Shown one piece after another: positions 1-5,404 of a stretch of DNA of 5,478 bases. Positions within the stretch are counted from its first letter, which is position 1, and every line of letters starts with the position of its first letter. The translations under genes and the position numbers were made by a program. Source of the DNA: JBEKJU01 sp050011095 (GTDB taxonomy: Bacteria > Desulfobacterota > Syntrophorhabdia > Syntrophorhabdales > WCHB1-27). The notes under the pieces were generated by a model, which was not told the origin of the DNA, ran no database searches, and saw nothing but the letters and a program-made list of their open reading frames with translations. Location of the stretch: the NCBI GenBank assembly GCA_050011095.1, contig JBEKJU010000388.1:1-5478 (forward strand). The letters run 5' to 3'.

Positions 1-280
1 GAACCGTGCCATATCATGGAAGGGGCAGCGCGGTTTGTCGTCCCAGTAAAAACGCTGCGATCACGCCCTGTTAGGCGCAGGGTCACCGGCGACCGGAAGG
101 CTCAGGCTTTCCAGTCCCCCAAGGCCGCGCTACAAAAAGGTAGGGACCGTGTCTTCCATGTTACACAAATGTGGCGTCGTCGTCCGGACCGTTGCGGCGG
201 GCATAAGGGCCCCTGCGGAATCAGCCGGGGCAGGTTGGCGCTTTTGGGGCCCGACCTGTGATTTCCATCGCATTGGCACA
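1..280. other. Non-coding stretch with several short inverted repeats, no gene recognised
   Basis: No reading frame here looks like a protein: the open frames are short, arginine-rich and match no family I recognise. Several short inverted repeats can be read directly: GCAGCG at 25-30 with CGCTGC at 53-58; CCCTG at 66-70 with CAGGG at 78-82; a GGAAGGC/GCTTTCC hairpin with a TCAG loop around 95-112; and GGGCCCC at 207-213 with GGGGCCC at 246-252. In GC-rich DNA such short stems arise by chance, so they do not establish a structured RNA. No tRNA, 5S, 6S or riboswitch consensus that I know was recognised. The stretch may be the tail of an upstream transcript or simple intergenic DNA. Confidence 0.5.
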
Positions 281-290
281 TTGTATACAA
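281..290. promoter_or_regulatory. 10-bp perfect palindrome, candidate operator upstream of cstA
   Basis: TTGTATACAA is its own reverse complement. It lies 14 bases upstream of the TTGACA hexamer of the proposed cstA promoter. Its form, TNGT followed by ACNA, fits the general operator pattern of GntR-family regulators, many of which control uptake of organic acids. Binding by such a regulator is inference; no regulator gene lies in the window. Confidence 0.4.
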
Positions 291-304
291 GAACAAGTTT
301 TGCC

Positions 305-331
305 TTGACATTTCAAGGAGTTCCGTATAAT
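305..331 (+). promoter_or_regulatory. Candidate sigma70-type promoter for cstA
   Basis: TTGACA at 305-310 and TATAAT at 326-331 both match the sigma70 consensus exactly, but the spacer is 15 bases, shorter than the preferred 17. A second weak -10-like hexamer, TATTAT, lies at 334-339. Transcription from the first pair would begin near 338 and leave a leader of about 147 bases before the GTG start at 485. The short spacer suggests low basal activity or a need for an activator, which is inference. Confidence 0.5.
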
Positions 332-449
332 GATATTATGCATTTACGAGGTGCTCGGTGAACGGACCAGCATCGGATAAGGCGTTGACGGGAGAACGCA
401 CGGGAACATGCGATTAACAACGTCGTTCTTTGACGACTGAAGCTAAAGA

Positions 450-466
450 GCCGATAGCTATCCGGC
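450..466 (+). repeat. Near-perfect inverted repeat just upstream of the cstA ribosome binding site
   Basis: The 17 bases contain the perfect palindrome GATAGCTATC (453-462) flanked by GCC and CGGC. They can form a GCCG/CGGC-clamped hairpin in RNA, six bases before the AGGAG Shine-Dalgarno at 473-477. A second small stem, GTCGT (422-426) with ACGAC (433-437), lies just upstream. The element could be an operator or a leader hairpin affecting initiation; neither role is shown. Confidence 0.4.
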
Positions 467-484
467 TTGAATAGGAGAAGCCCC

Positions 485-2281
485 GTGGGTCACGCTGTGA
501 CGTATGTATTCGCGGCCCTATGTGTTCTAGCGATAACCTATCGCTTTTACGGCGTGTTCTTTGTGCACAGGATTCTGAAAATCAATGACGCCGAACCGAC
601 GCCGGCCCACCAATTTGAAGATGGGAAAAATTACGTGCCTACGAGAAAGTGGGTCACTGCGGGACAGCATTTTGCTGCTATCGCGGCGGCCGGCCCTCTC
701 GTCGGTCCCGTGCTTGCGGCGCAGTTCGGCTTCCTCCCGGGATATCTTTGGCTCCTGATAGGTGCCGTCATCGGCGGCGCTGTTCACGACACCGTCGTCT
801 TGTTCGCCTCCATGAAGACGCGCGGCCTTTCTTTGTCCGAGGTTGCGAAAACAGAGCTTGGTCCAGTCGCCGGCTGGTCTACCTGTCTGGCGATGCTGTT
901 CATCATCACGGTGACGATGGCCGGTTTGTCGATGGTTGTTGTCAACGCGTTGGAACACAATCCGTGGGGAACCTTCGCGGTTTTCGTGATCGTGCCGATT
1001 TCAATCGCCCTGGGCATGCATGAACGGTTTGCCGGCGCGTCGAGATACGCAACGGCAATCGCCGTTATCGCCGTTATTGGAGGGGTTCTGGTCGGTCCAT
1101 ACATTAAGGACATGCCTATCGGCCAATGGATGACGCTCAACAAGAAGACGCTCAGCCTCATCCTGCCGTGTTACGCCTTTTTTATGTCGGCCTTACCGGT
1201 GTGGATGCTGCTGACCCCAATCGGCTATCTGTCGAGCTTCCTCAAAGTCGGTGTGTTTACAGCCCTTGCCGTCGGCGTGATTTTCGTCAACCCTACTATT
1301 GAGTTCCCTGCGGTGGTGACGCAGTTCGTCCATGGTGGTGGTCCGGTCTTGAACGGTCCACTGTGGCCGTTTGTGTCGATCACCATCGCTTGCGGAGCTA
1401 TCTCCGGTTTCCATGCCTTCGTCGGTTCCGGCGTGACGCCAAAGCTGATCGACAAGTGGAGCGACATTCTGCCCGTCGCTTTCGGTAGCATGCTGCTTGA
1501 ATGCTTCGTAGGCGTTATGGCTCTGGTTGCGGCGACATCGCTGCATCCGGAAGATTACTTCGCCATCAATGCGGCGCCGGCTGCCTTCCAGGGCTTGCAC
1601 ATGCAGGTGGTTGAACTGCCGCGTTTCATTCAGGAGGTCGGTCTCAACCTTTATGGGCGGACCGGCGGTGCGGTAACGCTGGCCGTCGGCATGACGAAGA
1701 TATTCACTTCAGTGCCGTGGTTTGAACATCTGGCGGCCCACCTCTTCGAATTCGTCGTGATGTTCGAAGCGGTGTTCATCCTGACGGCCGTCGACTCGGG
1801 CACCCGTATCGCGCGTTACATGATTCAGGATCTTGGCGGGGATTTCTATCATCCCTTGAAAAACGTCAACTGGGTCCCCGGCATGCTGATCGCGAGTCTG
1901 TTGGCCTGCCTGGGGTGGGGTTATCTTTTGGCTTCCGGTGATATCAGCTCGATCTGGGCACTCTTCGGCGTTTCCAACCAGTTGATGGCCTCGATCGGCC
2001 TGATCATCGGCGCGACGGTCATCCTGCGTCTATCGCAAAGGTATTCCTATATGATGACCTGTTTGGTACCGTTGGCTTACCTCTATGTTACCGTCAACTA
2101 TGCCGGTTACTGGATGGTTGAAAATGTGTATCTGAATACGGGGTCGAAGGGATACAATGTTTTCAACGGCGTCATCACTATTATCGAGTTGGCGCTGGGT
2201 TTGGTGATATTGGGGTCCGCGATCCGCAGGTGGACGAAGCTTGCGGTGCGTAAACCCCAATTGGCGGCACAAGCGGCTTAA
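485..2281 (+). CDS. cstA: CstA-family carbon starvation protein (pyruvate/peptide transporter)
   Basis: This is an inner-membrane transporter of the CstA family; characterised members (E. coli CstA, BtsT) take up pyruvate or peptides when nutrients are scarce. The 598-residue product is hydrophobic almost throughout, with roughly 15-18 membrane segments. Family signatures are clear: YRFYG near residue 19, the HFAAIAAAGPLVGPVLAAQ block at 62-80, LPVWMLL with YLSSFLK at 237-254, GFHAFVGSGVTPK at 308-320, ILTAVDSGTR at 432-441 and WALFGVSNQL at 491-500. It is shorter than E. coli CstA (about 700 residues), with a shorter N-terminus. I chose GTG at 485 because AGGAG at 473-477 sits seven bases before it; the in-frame TTG at 467 would place that site inside the gene. 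No ybdD-like small partner gene follows. Substrate is not predictable from sequence. Codon use is less GC-rich than in the genes to the right. Confidence 0.95.
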   Translation: MGHAVTYVFAALCVLAITYRFYGVFFVHRILKINDAEPTPAHQFEDGKNYVPTRKWVTAGQHFAAIAAAGPLVGPVLAAQFGFLPGYLWLLIGAVIGGAVHDTVVLFASMKTRGLSLSEVAKTELGPVAGWSTCLAMLFIITVTMAGLSMVVVNALEHNPWGTFAVFVIVPISIALGMHERFAGASRYATAIAVIAVIGGVLVGPYIKDMPIGQWMTLNKKTLSLILPCYAFFMSALPVWMLLTPIGYLSSFLKVGVFTALAVGVIFVNPTIEFPAVVTQFVHGGGPVLNGPLWPFVSITIACGAISGFHAFVGSGVTPKLIDKWSDILPVAFGSMLLECFVGVMALVAATSLHPEDYFAINAAPAAFQGLHMQVVELPRFIQEVGLNLYGRTGGAVTLAVGMTKIFTSVPWFEHLAAHLFEFVVMFEAVFILTAVDSGTRIARYMIQDLGGDFYHPLKNVNWVPGMLIASLLACLGWGYLLASGDISSIWALFGVSNQLMASIGLIIGATVILRLSQRYSYMMTCLVPLAYLYVTVNYAGYWMVENVYLNTGSKGYNVFNGVITIIELALGLVILGSAIRRWTKLAVRKPQLAAQAA

Positions 2282-2418
2282 GGGCTCGTCAGAAAATAAA
2301 TGGGCCATCTGGCTCGTCCTTTTGTCCGCCCGCTTCGTTGCGAAAAGGTCATGTACATCCAGTACATTTGGCCTTTCCGCGCCTCGCCGATCGGCCAATT
2401 TATTTCCTTCCGAGCCCT
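2281..2418. mobile_element. MITE-like palindromic element with 26-bp terminal inverted repeats
   Basis: The left arm (2281-2306) and the reverse complement of the right arm (2393-2418) agree at 22 of 26 positions, beginning AGGGCTCG and ending GGCC. Inside, ATGTAC (2351-2356) pairs with GTACAT (2362-2367) around an ATCCA loop, and 2340-2348 pairs with 2372-2380 at 8 of 9 positions. The whole can fold into one long imperfect hairpin. The 136-bp core (2282-2417) is flanked by TAA on both sides (2279-2281 and 2418-2420), compatible with a 3-bp target duplication, and the left TAA serves as the cstA stop. There is no transposase, so it would be non-autonomous. It lies between convergent genes and could also act as a bidirectional terminator. 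Mobility is inferred; the palindrome is seen. Confidence 0.65.
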
Positions 2419-2497
2419 AAGAAAGGGGAAGGTGGGGCAGCCGCATCGCTCGGGGAACGAGAAAACGCGGCGCCACGGGCCGGGGCATGTTTACCGC

Positions 2498-3613
2498 CTA
2501 GGCCTTCCGGTCGCGTTGCCTTTCGCCGGTCACGCAATAGACGCCGCGACCCTCGAAGCCGGGCTTGAAGCAGAGGTTGTCGGATTTGCAGGCAGCCCTT
2601 TCCCTGTTTCCGGATTTCCAGCGGTTGACGAGATCGGGTTCGGCGATGAGCGGGCGGCACAGGGCGATGTAGTCGGCCGCGCCCTGGGCGATAAGCCCCT
2701 CCGCCGCATCGTAAGAGCGTATTCCGCCCACCAGTATGAGGGGCACGCGGATCTTCTCCTTGTAGCGGAGGGCCGTCTTGTAATAGTATGCCTCCCCCTC
2801 CACGCGCGCGGCCTGCCCCGTCCGTGAGGGCATGTAGGCGCCCGAATAGAAGGTGCCGCCGCTCATCTCGATGGCGTCGACGCCCGCTTTTTCGAGCATG
2901 GCGGAGACAGAAAGCATCTCCTCGACGGTAAATCCCCCGTCCATATAGTCTTCCGAGTTTATCTTAACCATGAGGGGGAACGTCCCGCCCACGGCGCTTC
3001 GTATGGCCTCGACGACGTCGAGGAGCGCCCTCGCCCTGTTTTCCACCGAACCCCCGTAATCGTCATTCCGTCTATTGAACAGGGGGGAGAGGAACTGGCT
3101 CATCAGGTACCCGTGGGCGGCATGGACCTGCGCGCCGTCGAATCCGGCCTCTTGCGCCCGAGCCGCGGCCCGGCCGAAGGCCTCTGTCAGCCGGCGGAGT
3201 TCATCCCGCGTCATCCCGCCGCAATATTGGCGCCCATCCTGTTCGAGGGGCGACGGCCCGAGGGGCGCCGTTCCCGTCAATTCCGAGGCGGCCCTGCACC
3301 CGGCATGGGCGAGCTGCACCACAATCTTTCCGCCTGATGCGTGGACGGCCTTCGTCATCTCCAGGAGGGGGGCGATCCGGTCGTCGCCATGGATGCCGAG
3401 CTGGAAAGGGCCTGCCTGTCCTTCCGGGCTCACATACGCATGGCCGGTAATAATCATGGCGACCCCACCTTTCGCGAGGTCGACGAGGACCCCTGTAAGC
3501 CGCTCCGTCGGATATCCGCCGGACGCGGCCAGACCCTCCCAGGTGGCGGAACGGACGAACCTGTTGTGAAGTTCCATGGTGTTGAGCGCTGTCGTTTCAA
3601 AGAGCGTTGCCAT
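2498..3613 (-). CDS. NADH:flavin oxidoreductase, old yellow enzyme family
   Basis: This is a cytoplasmic FMN-dependent TIM-barrel ene-reductase of the OYE/YqjM type, expected to reduce activated C=C bonds of enones or related compounds with NAD(P)H. The 371-residue product shows NRFVRSATWEG at 17-27, QLAHAG at 100-105, the substrate-anion-binding HAAH at 164-167 followed by Tyr169, the family signature SQFLSPLFNRRNDDYGGS at 172-189 with ENRAR after it, VKIN at 216-219, GGI at 296-298 and ALCRPLIAEPDLV at 317-329. The C-terminus carries Cys342, Cys348 and Cys360, resembling the iron-sulfur motif of dienoyl-CoA reductase relatives but with one Cys missing. I chose ATG at 3613 because GAGGGGGG (3616-3623) precedes it; the frame stays open further upstream to 3724 but that part is low-complexity and lacks family similarity. 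It is convergent with cstA and divergent from yhhQ. The true substrate cannot be told. Confidence 0.93.
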   Translation of the reverse strand: MATLFETTALNTMELHNRFVRSATWEGLAASGGYPTERLTGVLVDLAKGGVAMIITGHAYVSPEGQAGPFQLGIHGDDRIAPLLEMTKAVHASGGKIVVQLAHAGCRAASELTGTAPLGPSPLEQDGRQYCGGMTRDELRRLTEAFGRAAARAQEAGFDGAQVHAAHGYLMSQFLSPLFNRRNDDYGGSVENRARALLDVVEAIRSAVGGTFPLMVKINSEDYMDGGFTVEEMLSVSAMLEKAGVDAIEMSGGTFYSGAYMPSRTGQAARVEGEAYYYKTALRYKEKIRVPLILVGGIRSYDAAEGLIAQGAADYIALCRPLIAEPDLVNRWKSGNRERAACKSDNLCFKPGFEGRGVYCVTGERQRDRKA

Positions 3614-3642
3614 GTCCCCCCTCACGGACCCGTGATTGTGAT

Positions 3643-3659
3643 ATCGCGCGGATCGCGCG
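3643..3659. repeat. Tandem direct repeat ATCGCGCG x2 in the flavin oxidoreductase leader
   Basis: ATCGCGCG occurs at 3643-3650 and again at 3652-3659, separated by one G. It lies 30-46 bases upstream of the minus-strand ATG at 3613. The CGCGCG cores are self-complementary, so the pair can also form a small hairpin. A short CTAC-T-GTAG palindrome lies at 3667-3675. I see no convincing minus-strand -35/-10 pair for the oxidoreductase in 3614-3780. The function of the repeat is unknown. Confidence 0.35.
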
Positions 3660-3777
3660 TCGACCACTACTGTAGCACACTTTCCCGAATATGGGTATAT
3701 TGCCGGAGGCGGGGCGGGGGGCAACAGATGCCGAAGCGGAGAAGGCCGAGGGCATGGACATGCGCATTCCGGGAATC

Positions 3778-3805
3778 TTGAAATCGCGGCCCAAGATAGT
3801 ATACT
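3778..3805 (+). promoter_or_regulatory. Sigma70-type promoter for yhhQ with palindromic -10 region
   Basis: TTGAAA (3778-3783, five of six consensus bases) and TATACT (3800-3805, five of six) are separated by 16 bases. The -10 hexamer sits inside the perfect 10-bp palindrome TAGTATACTA (3797-3806), so a dimeric repressor could cover it, though that is inference. The start point would be near 3812, about 77 bases before the yhhQ ATG. Confidence 0.6.
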
Positions 3806-3810
3806 AGGGT

Positions 3811-3849
3811 GCGACGATATCGGCCGGTCGCTCTCCGGGAAATTCCCGG
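3811..3849 (+). repeat. Two inverted repeats in the yhhQ leader
   Basis: GCGAC (3811-3815) pairs with GTCGC (3827-3831), and CCGGG (3835-3839) pairs with CCCGG (3845-3849) within the odd palindrome CCGGGAAATTCCCGG centred on 3842. They fall at the start of the predicted yhhQ transcript. The sequence does not match the preQ1 riboswitch consensus patterns I know, although a queuosine-precursor transporter is a natural target for one. They may be an operator or merely leader hairpins. Confidence 0.35.
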
Positions 3850-3888
3850 TTGATACGGACAGGCGCTGATGAATGAAGGCGAATCACT

Positions 3889-4605
3889 ATGAGACCCGCG
3901 GTCACGCACCATGATGGAACAGAAACCTACTCGTTATGGTTCGTCTTTATTGTCGCGATCTTTACGACGTGCCTCATTACCGCGAACATAGTCGCCGTGA
4001 AGCTCATACGCCTAGGGGGCCTCGTTCTTCCCGCCGGCACTATTATTTTTCCTCTCAGCTACGTCTTCGGCGATGTGCTGACCGAGGTTTACGGGTATCG
4101 TCAGGCGAGACGGGTCATCTGGCTCGGCTTTTTCTGCAATCTCCTCACCGTCGCCGCCATATGGGTCGGCCAGCTTCTGCCGCCCGCGCCTTTCTGGGAC
4201 GGCCAGACCGCGTACGAGCGGATACTCGGCTACACGCCGCGGCTCCTTGCCGCCTCCTTTGCCGCCTATCTTGCCGGCGAGTTCGCAAACGCCTTCGTCC
4301 TCGCGAAGATGAAGATCGCGACCAGGGGGCGCTGGCTTTGGACGCGGACCATAGGGTCGACCCTCGCCGGTCAGGCCCTGGACTCGGGAATCTTCGTGAC
4401 CCTCGCCTTCGCGGGCACGATACCGGTTGCGGTCCTTGTCCCGGCGATTTTGACGCAGTGGCTCCTCAAGTCCGCCTATGAGGCCGCCGTGACGCCCTTC
4501 ACCTATTGGATCGTCAATTTCCTGAAGCGACGCGAGGGTGTGGACGTCTACGATTATCACACGCGTTTCAACCCGCTGGCTTTCAGGCGGTCGGACGTGG
4601 CCTAA
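3889..4605 (+). CDS. yhhQ: YhhQ-family queuosine precursor transporter
   Basis: This is an inner-membrane transporter of the YhhQ/DUF165 (VUT) family; E. coli YhhQ imports the 7-deazaguanine precursors preQ0 and preQ1 used to make queuosine in tRNA. The 238-residue product has about six membrane segments and the family blocks: ANIVAVKL at 32-39, FPLSYVFGDVLTEVYGY at 54-70 followed by RQARRVIW, TRTIGSTLAGQALDSGIF at 152-169, and KSAYEAAVTPFTYWIV at 194-209 with LKRREGVDVYD and FNPLAF near the end. Length is normal for the family. ATG at 3889 is preceded by GAAGG at 3875-3879 with nine bases between, a moderate site. It appears to be a single-gene unit with its own promoter upstream and a terminator at 4652-4686. 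No queuosine biosynthesis gene is nearby, consistent with salvage but not proof of it. Confidence 0.93.
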   Translation: MRPAVTHHDGTETYSLWFVFIVAIFTTCLITANIVAVKLIRLGGLVLPAGTIIFPLSYVFGDVLTEVYGYRQARRVIWLGFFCNLLTVAAIWVGQLLPPAPFWDGQTAYERILGYTPRLLAASFAAYLAGEFANAFVLAKMKIATRGRWLWTRTIGSTLAGQALDSGIFVTLAFAGTIPVAVLVPAILTQWLLKSAYEAAVTPFTYWIVNFLKRREGVDVYDYHTRFNPLAFRRSDVA

Positions 4606-4651
4606 GGCCGGCGGCCGCTCGAAGTTTCTACGATTTGTGGCCTTCCCTTTC

Positions 4652-4686
4652 GCGCATCAACACAAACTGCTTGATGCCGCTTTTTT
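4652..4686 (+). terminator. Intrinsic terminator after yhhQ
   Basis: GCATCAA (4654-4660) pairs perfectly with TTGATGC (4671-4677) around a 10-base loop. With a one-base bulge the stem extends through GCG/CGC, and six T residues follow at 4681-4686. This is a standard rho-independent form, about 47 bases after the yhhQ stop. Its 3' arm includes the TTGATG proposed as the -35 box of the rubrerythrin promoter. The stem is only moderately strong, and the dyad could alternatively be an operator. Confidence 0.65.
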
Positions 4687-4699
4687 CGGGCACTATATT
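4671..4699 (+). promoter_or_regulatory. Sigma70-type promoter for the rubrerythrin gene
   Basis: TTGATG (4671-4676, four of six consensus bases) and TATATT (4694-4699, five of six) are separated by the optimal 17 bases. Start would be near 4706, giving a leader of about 78 bases. The -35 box lies in the 3' arm of the preceding terminator hairpin. No PerR- or Fur-like box was recognised. Confidence 0.55.
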
Positions 4700-4783
4700 T
4701 AGGAGAGCCGGTTTCAGACGCAAGGGGTCGGGGCGCGGAACCGGAAGACGCACAAACCCGCCACAATCACCAAGGGGGTGGAT

Positions 4784-5269
4784 ATGAACGCATACGACTA
4801 TGCCATGCAGTTGGAGAAGGACGGGGAGAGCTACTACAGGGAAGGGGCGAGACGGTCGGTACAGGAGGGTCTGCGGAGGATAATGACGACCCTCGCCGAC
4901 GCCGAGCTGGTCCACTACGACATCTTCAAGAAGATGAAAGAGCAGAAGCCCTGGGCCCTGCCCGATACGACGATACTGAGGGACGTGAAGAACATCTTCG
5001 TCAAGATGAAGGAAGAGGGGGGTCTCGAAGGCATCAACGTTTCCGAGATCGATTTCTACAAAAAGGCCCAGGATATCGAGAAGATGACCGAGGACTTCTA
5101 TCTCGAAAGGGCCCGGCAGGTGGAGGATGGGACGGAGCGGGAGACTTTTCTCCAGGTGGCGGCGGAGGAGAAGAGACACTTTTTCGTCCTGCAGCAGATC
5201 ATCGATTTTGTATCGCGACCGGACGAGTGGCTGGAGGATGCCGAATGGTATCACCTGGACGAGTACTAG
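4784..5269 (+). CDS. Rubrerythrin / ferritin-like diiron protein
   Basis: This is a cytoplasmic four-helix-bundle diiron protein of the rubrerythrin/ferritin-like superfamily, whose members reduce peroxide or handle iron in anaerobes. In the 161-residue product the expected metal ligands are visible in order: Glu11 (LEKDGESYY), Glu41 and His44 (DAELVHYDIF), Glu99 (DIEKMTEDFY), and Glu129 with His132 (AAEEKRHFF). The two helix pairs are joined by a long charged linker (about 53-90). There is no C-terminal rubredoxin domain with CxxC pairs, so it is the short type and would need another electron donor. The tail WLEDAEWYHLDEY is typical of this subfamily. I chose ATG at 4784 because AAGGGGG at 4772-4778 precedes it by five bases; the in-frame GTG at 4778 overlaps that site. 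Own promoter upstream; convergent with the next gene. Exact activity is not predictable. Confidence 0.92.
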   Translation: MNAYDYAMQLEKDGESYYREGARRSVQEGLRRIMTTLADAELVHYDIFKKMKEQKPWALPDTTILRDVKNIFVKMKEEGGLEGINVSEIDFYKKAQDIEKMTEDFYLERARQVEDGTERETFLQVAAEEKRHFFVLQQIIDFVSRPDEWLEDAEWYHLDEY

Positions 5270-5298
5270 AAGGCCGAAGCGATGTTAGCGGCGGCCGG

Positions 5299-5328
5299 CG
5301 GACGCCCGCGACACGGGCCGGCCGTCCG
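5299..5328. repeat. GC-rich inverted repeat downstream of the rubrerythrin gene
   Basis: CGGACG (5299-5304) pairs with CGTCCG (5323-5328), and inside it CCCG (5305-5308) pairs with CGGG (5314-5317), leaving one asymmetric bulge. ACGCCC at 5302-5307 could instead pair with GGGCGT at 5332-5337. No T-run follows, so this is not an intrinsic terminator by itself; it may protect the 3' end of the mRNA. Confidence 0.35.
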
Positions 5329-5350
5329 TAAGGGCGTGGCAAGGCGCCAA

Positions 5351-5404
5351 TGCCCCCGCTTCCGCGCAATCGAAGGGGGCACGGAAGCGGGGGGGCACAC
5401 TTTT
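5351..5404. terminator. Likely convergent terminator hairpin between the rubrerythrin gene and the last gene
   Basis: CCCCCGCTTCCG (5353-5364) pairs perfectly over 12 bases with its complement at 5382-5393. On the plus strand TTTT follows at 5401-5404, a little further from the stem than usual. The dyad lies between two convergent genes, where it could serve both directions. TGCCCCC (5351-5357) can instead pair with GGGGGCA at 5375-5381, a smaller competing hairpin. Strong stem, weak T tract. Confidence 0.55.

Noticed and set aside
16..361. Overlapping open frames on both strands in the left intergenic stretch (e.g. 16-261 plus, 102-311 minus)
   Set aside because: They are short, arginine- and proline-rich, lack family motifs and have no good ribosome site; typical of chance frames in GC-rich DNA.
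2281..2418. CRISPR repeat or complete insertion sequence
   Set aside because: There is one palindrome without spacers or repeated units, and no transposase reading frame inside its 138 bases.
3614..3724. 37-residue N-terminal extension of the flavin oxidoreductase from ATG at 3724
   Set aside because: A strong ribosome site precedes the ATG at 3613, the family normally begins near MATLFE-like sequence, and the extension is proline-rich without similarity.
3075..3781. Plus-strand frames inside and beyond the flavin oxidoreductase gene
   Set aside because: The minus-strand gene carries all the OYE motifs; the plus frames have no family features and no convincing start signals.
3806..3888. preQ1 riboswitch before yhhQ
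   Set aside because: The function of the gene invites one, but the leader lacks the A-rich pseudoknot tail and conserved loop bases of the known preQ1 classes.
4012..4560. 182-codon minus-strand frame opposite yhhQ
   Set aside because: It is the shadow of a clear membrane transporter; composition is charged and low-complexity, with no motif.
4628..5254. 208-codon open frame on the minus strand opposite the rubrerythrin gene
   Set aside because: It is antisense to a gene with a full set of diiron ligands, and it spans the promoter and terminator region; its sequence shows no recognisable family.
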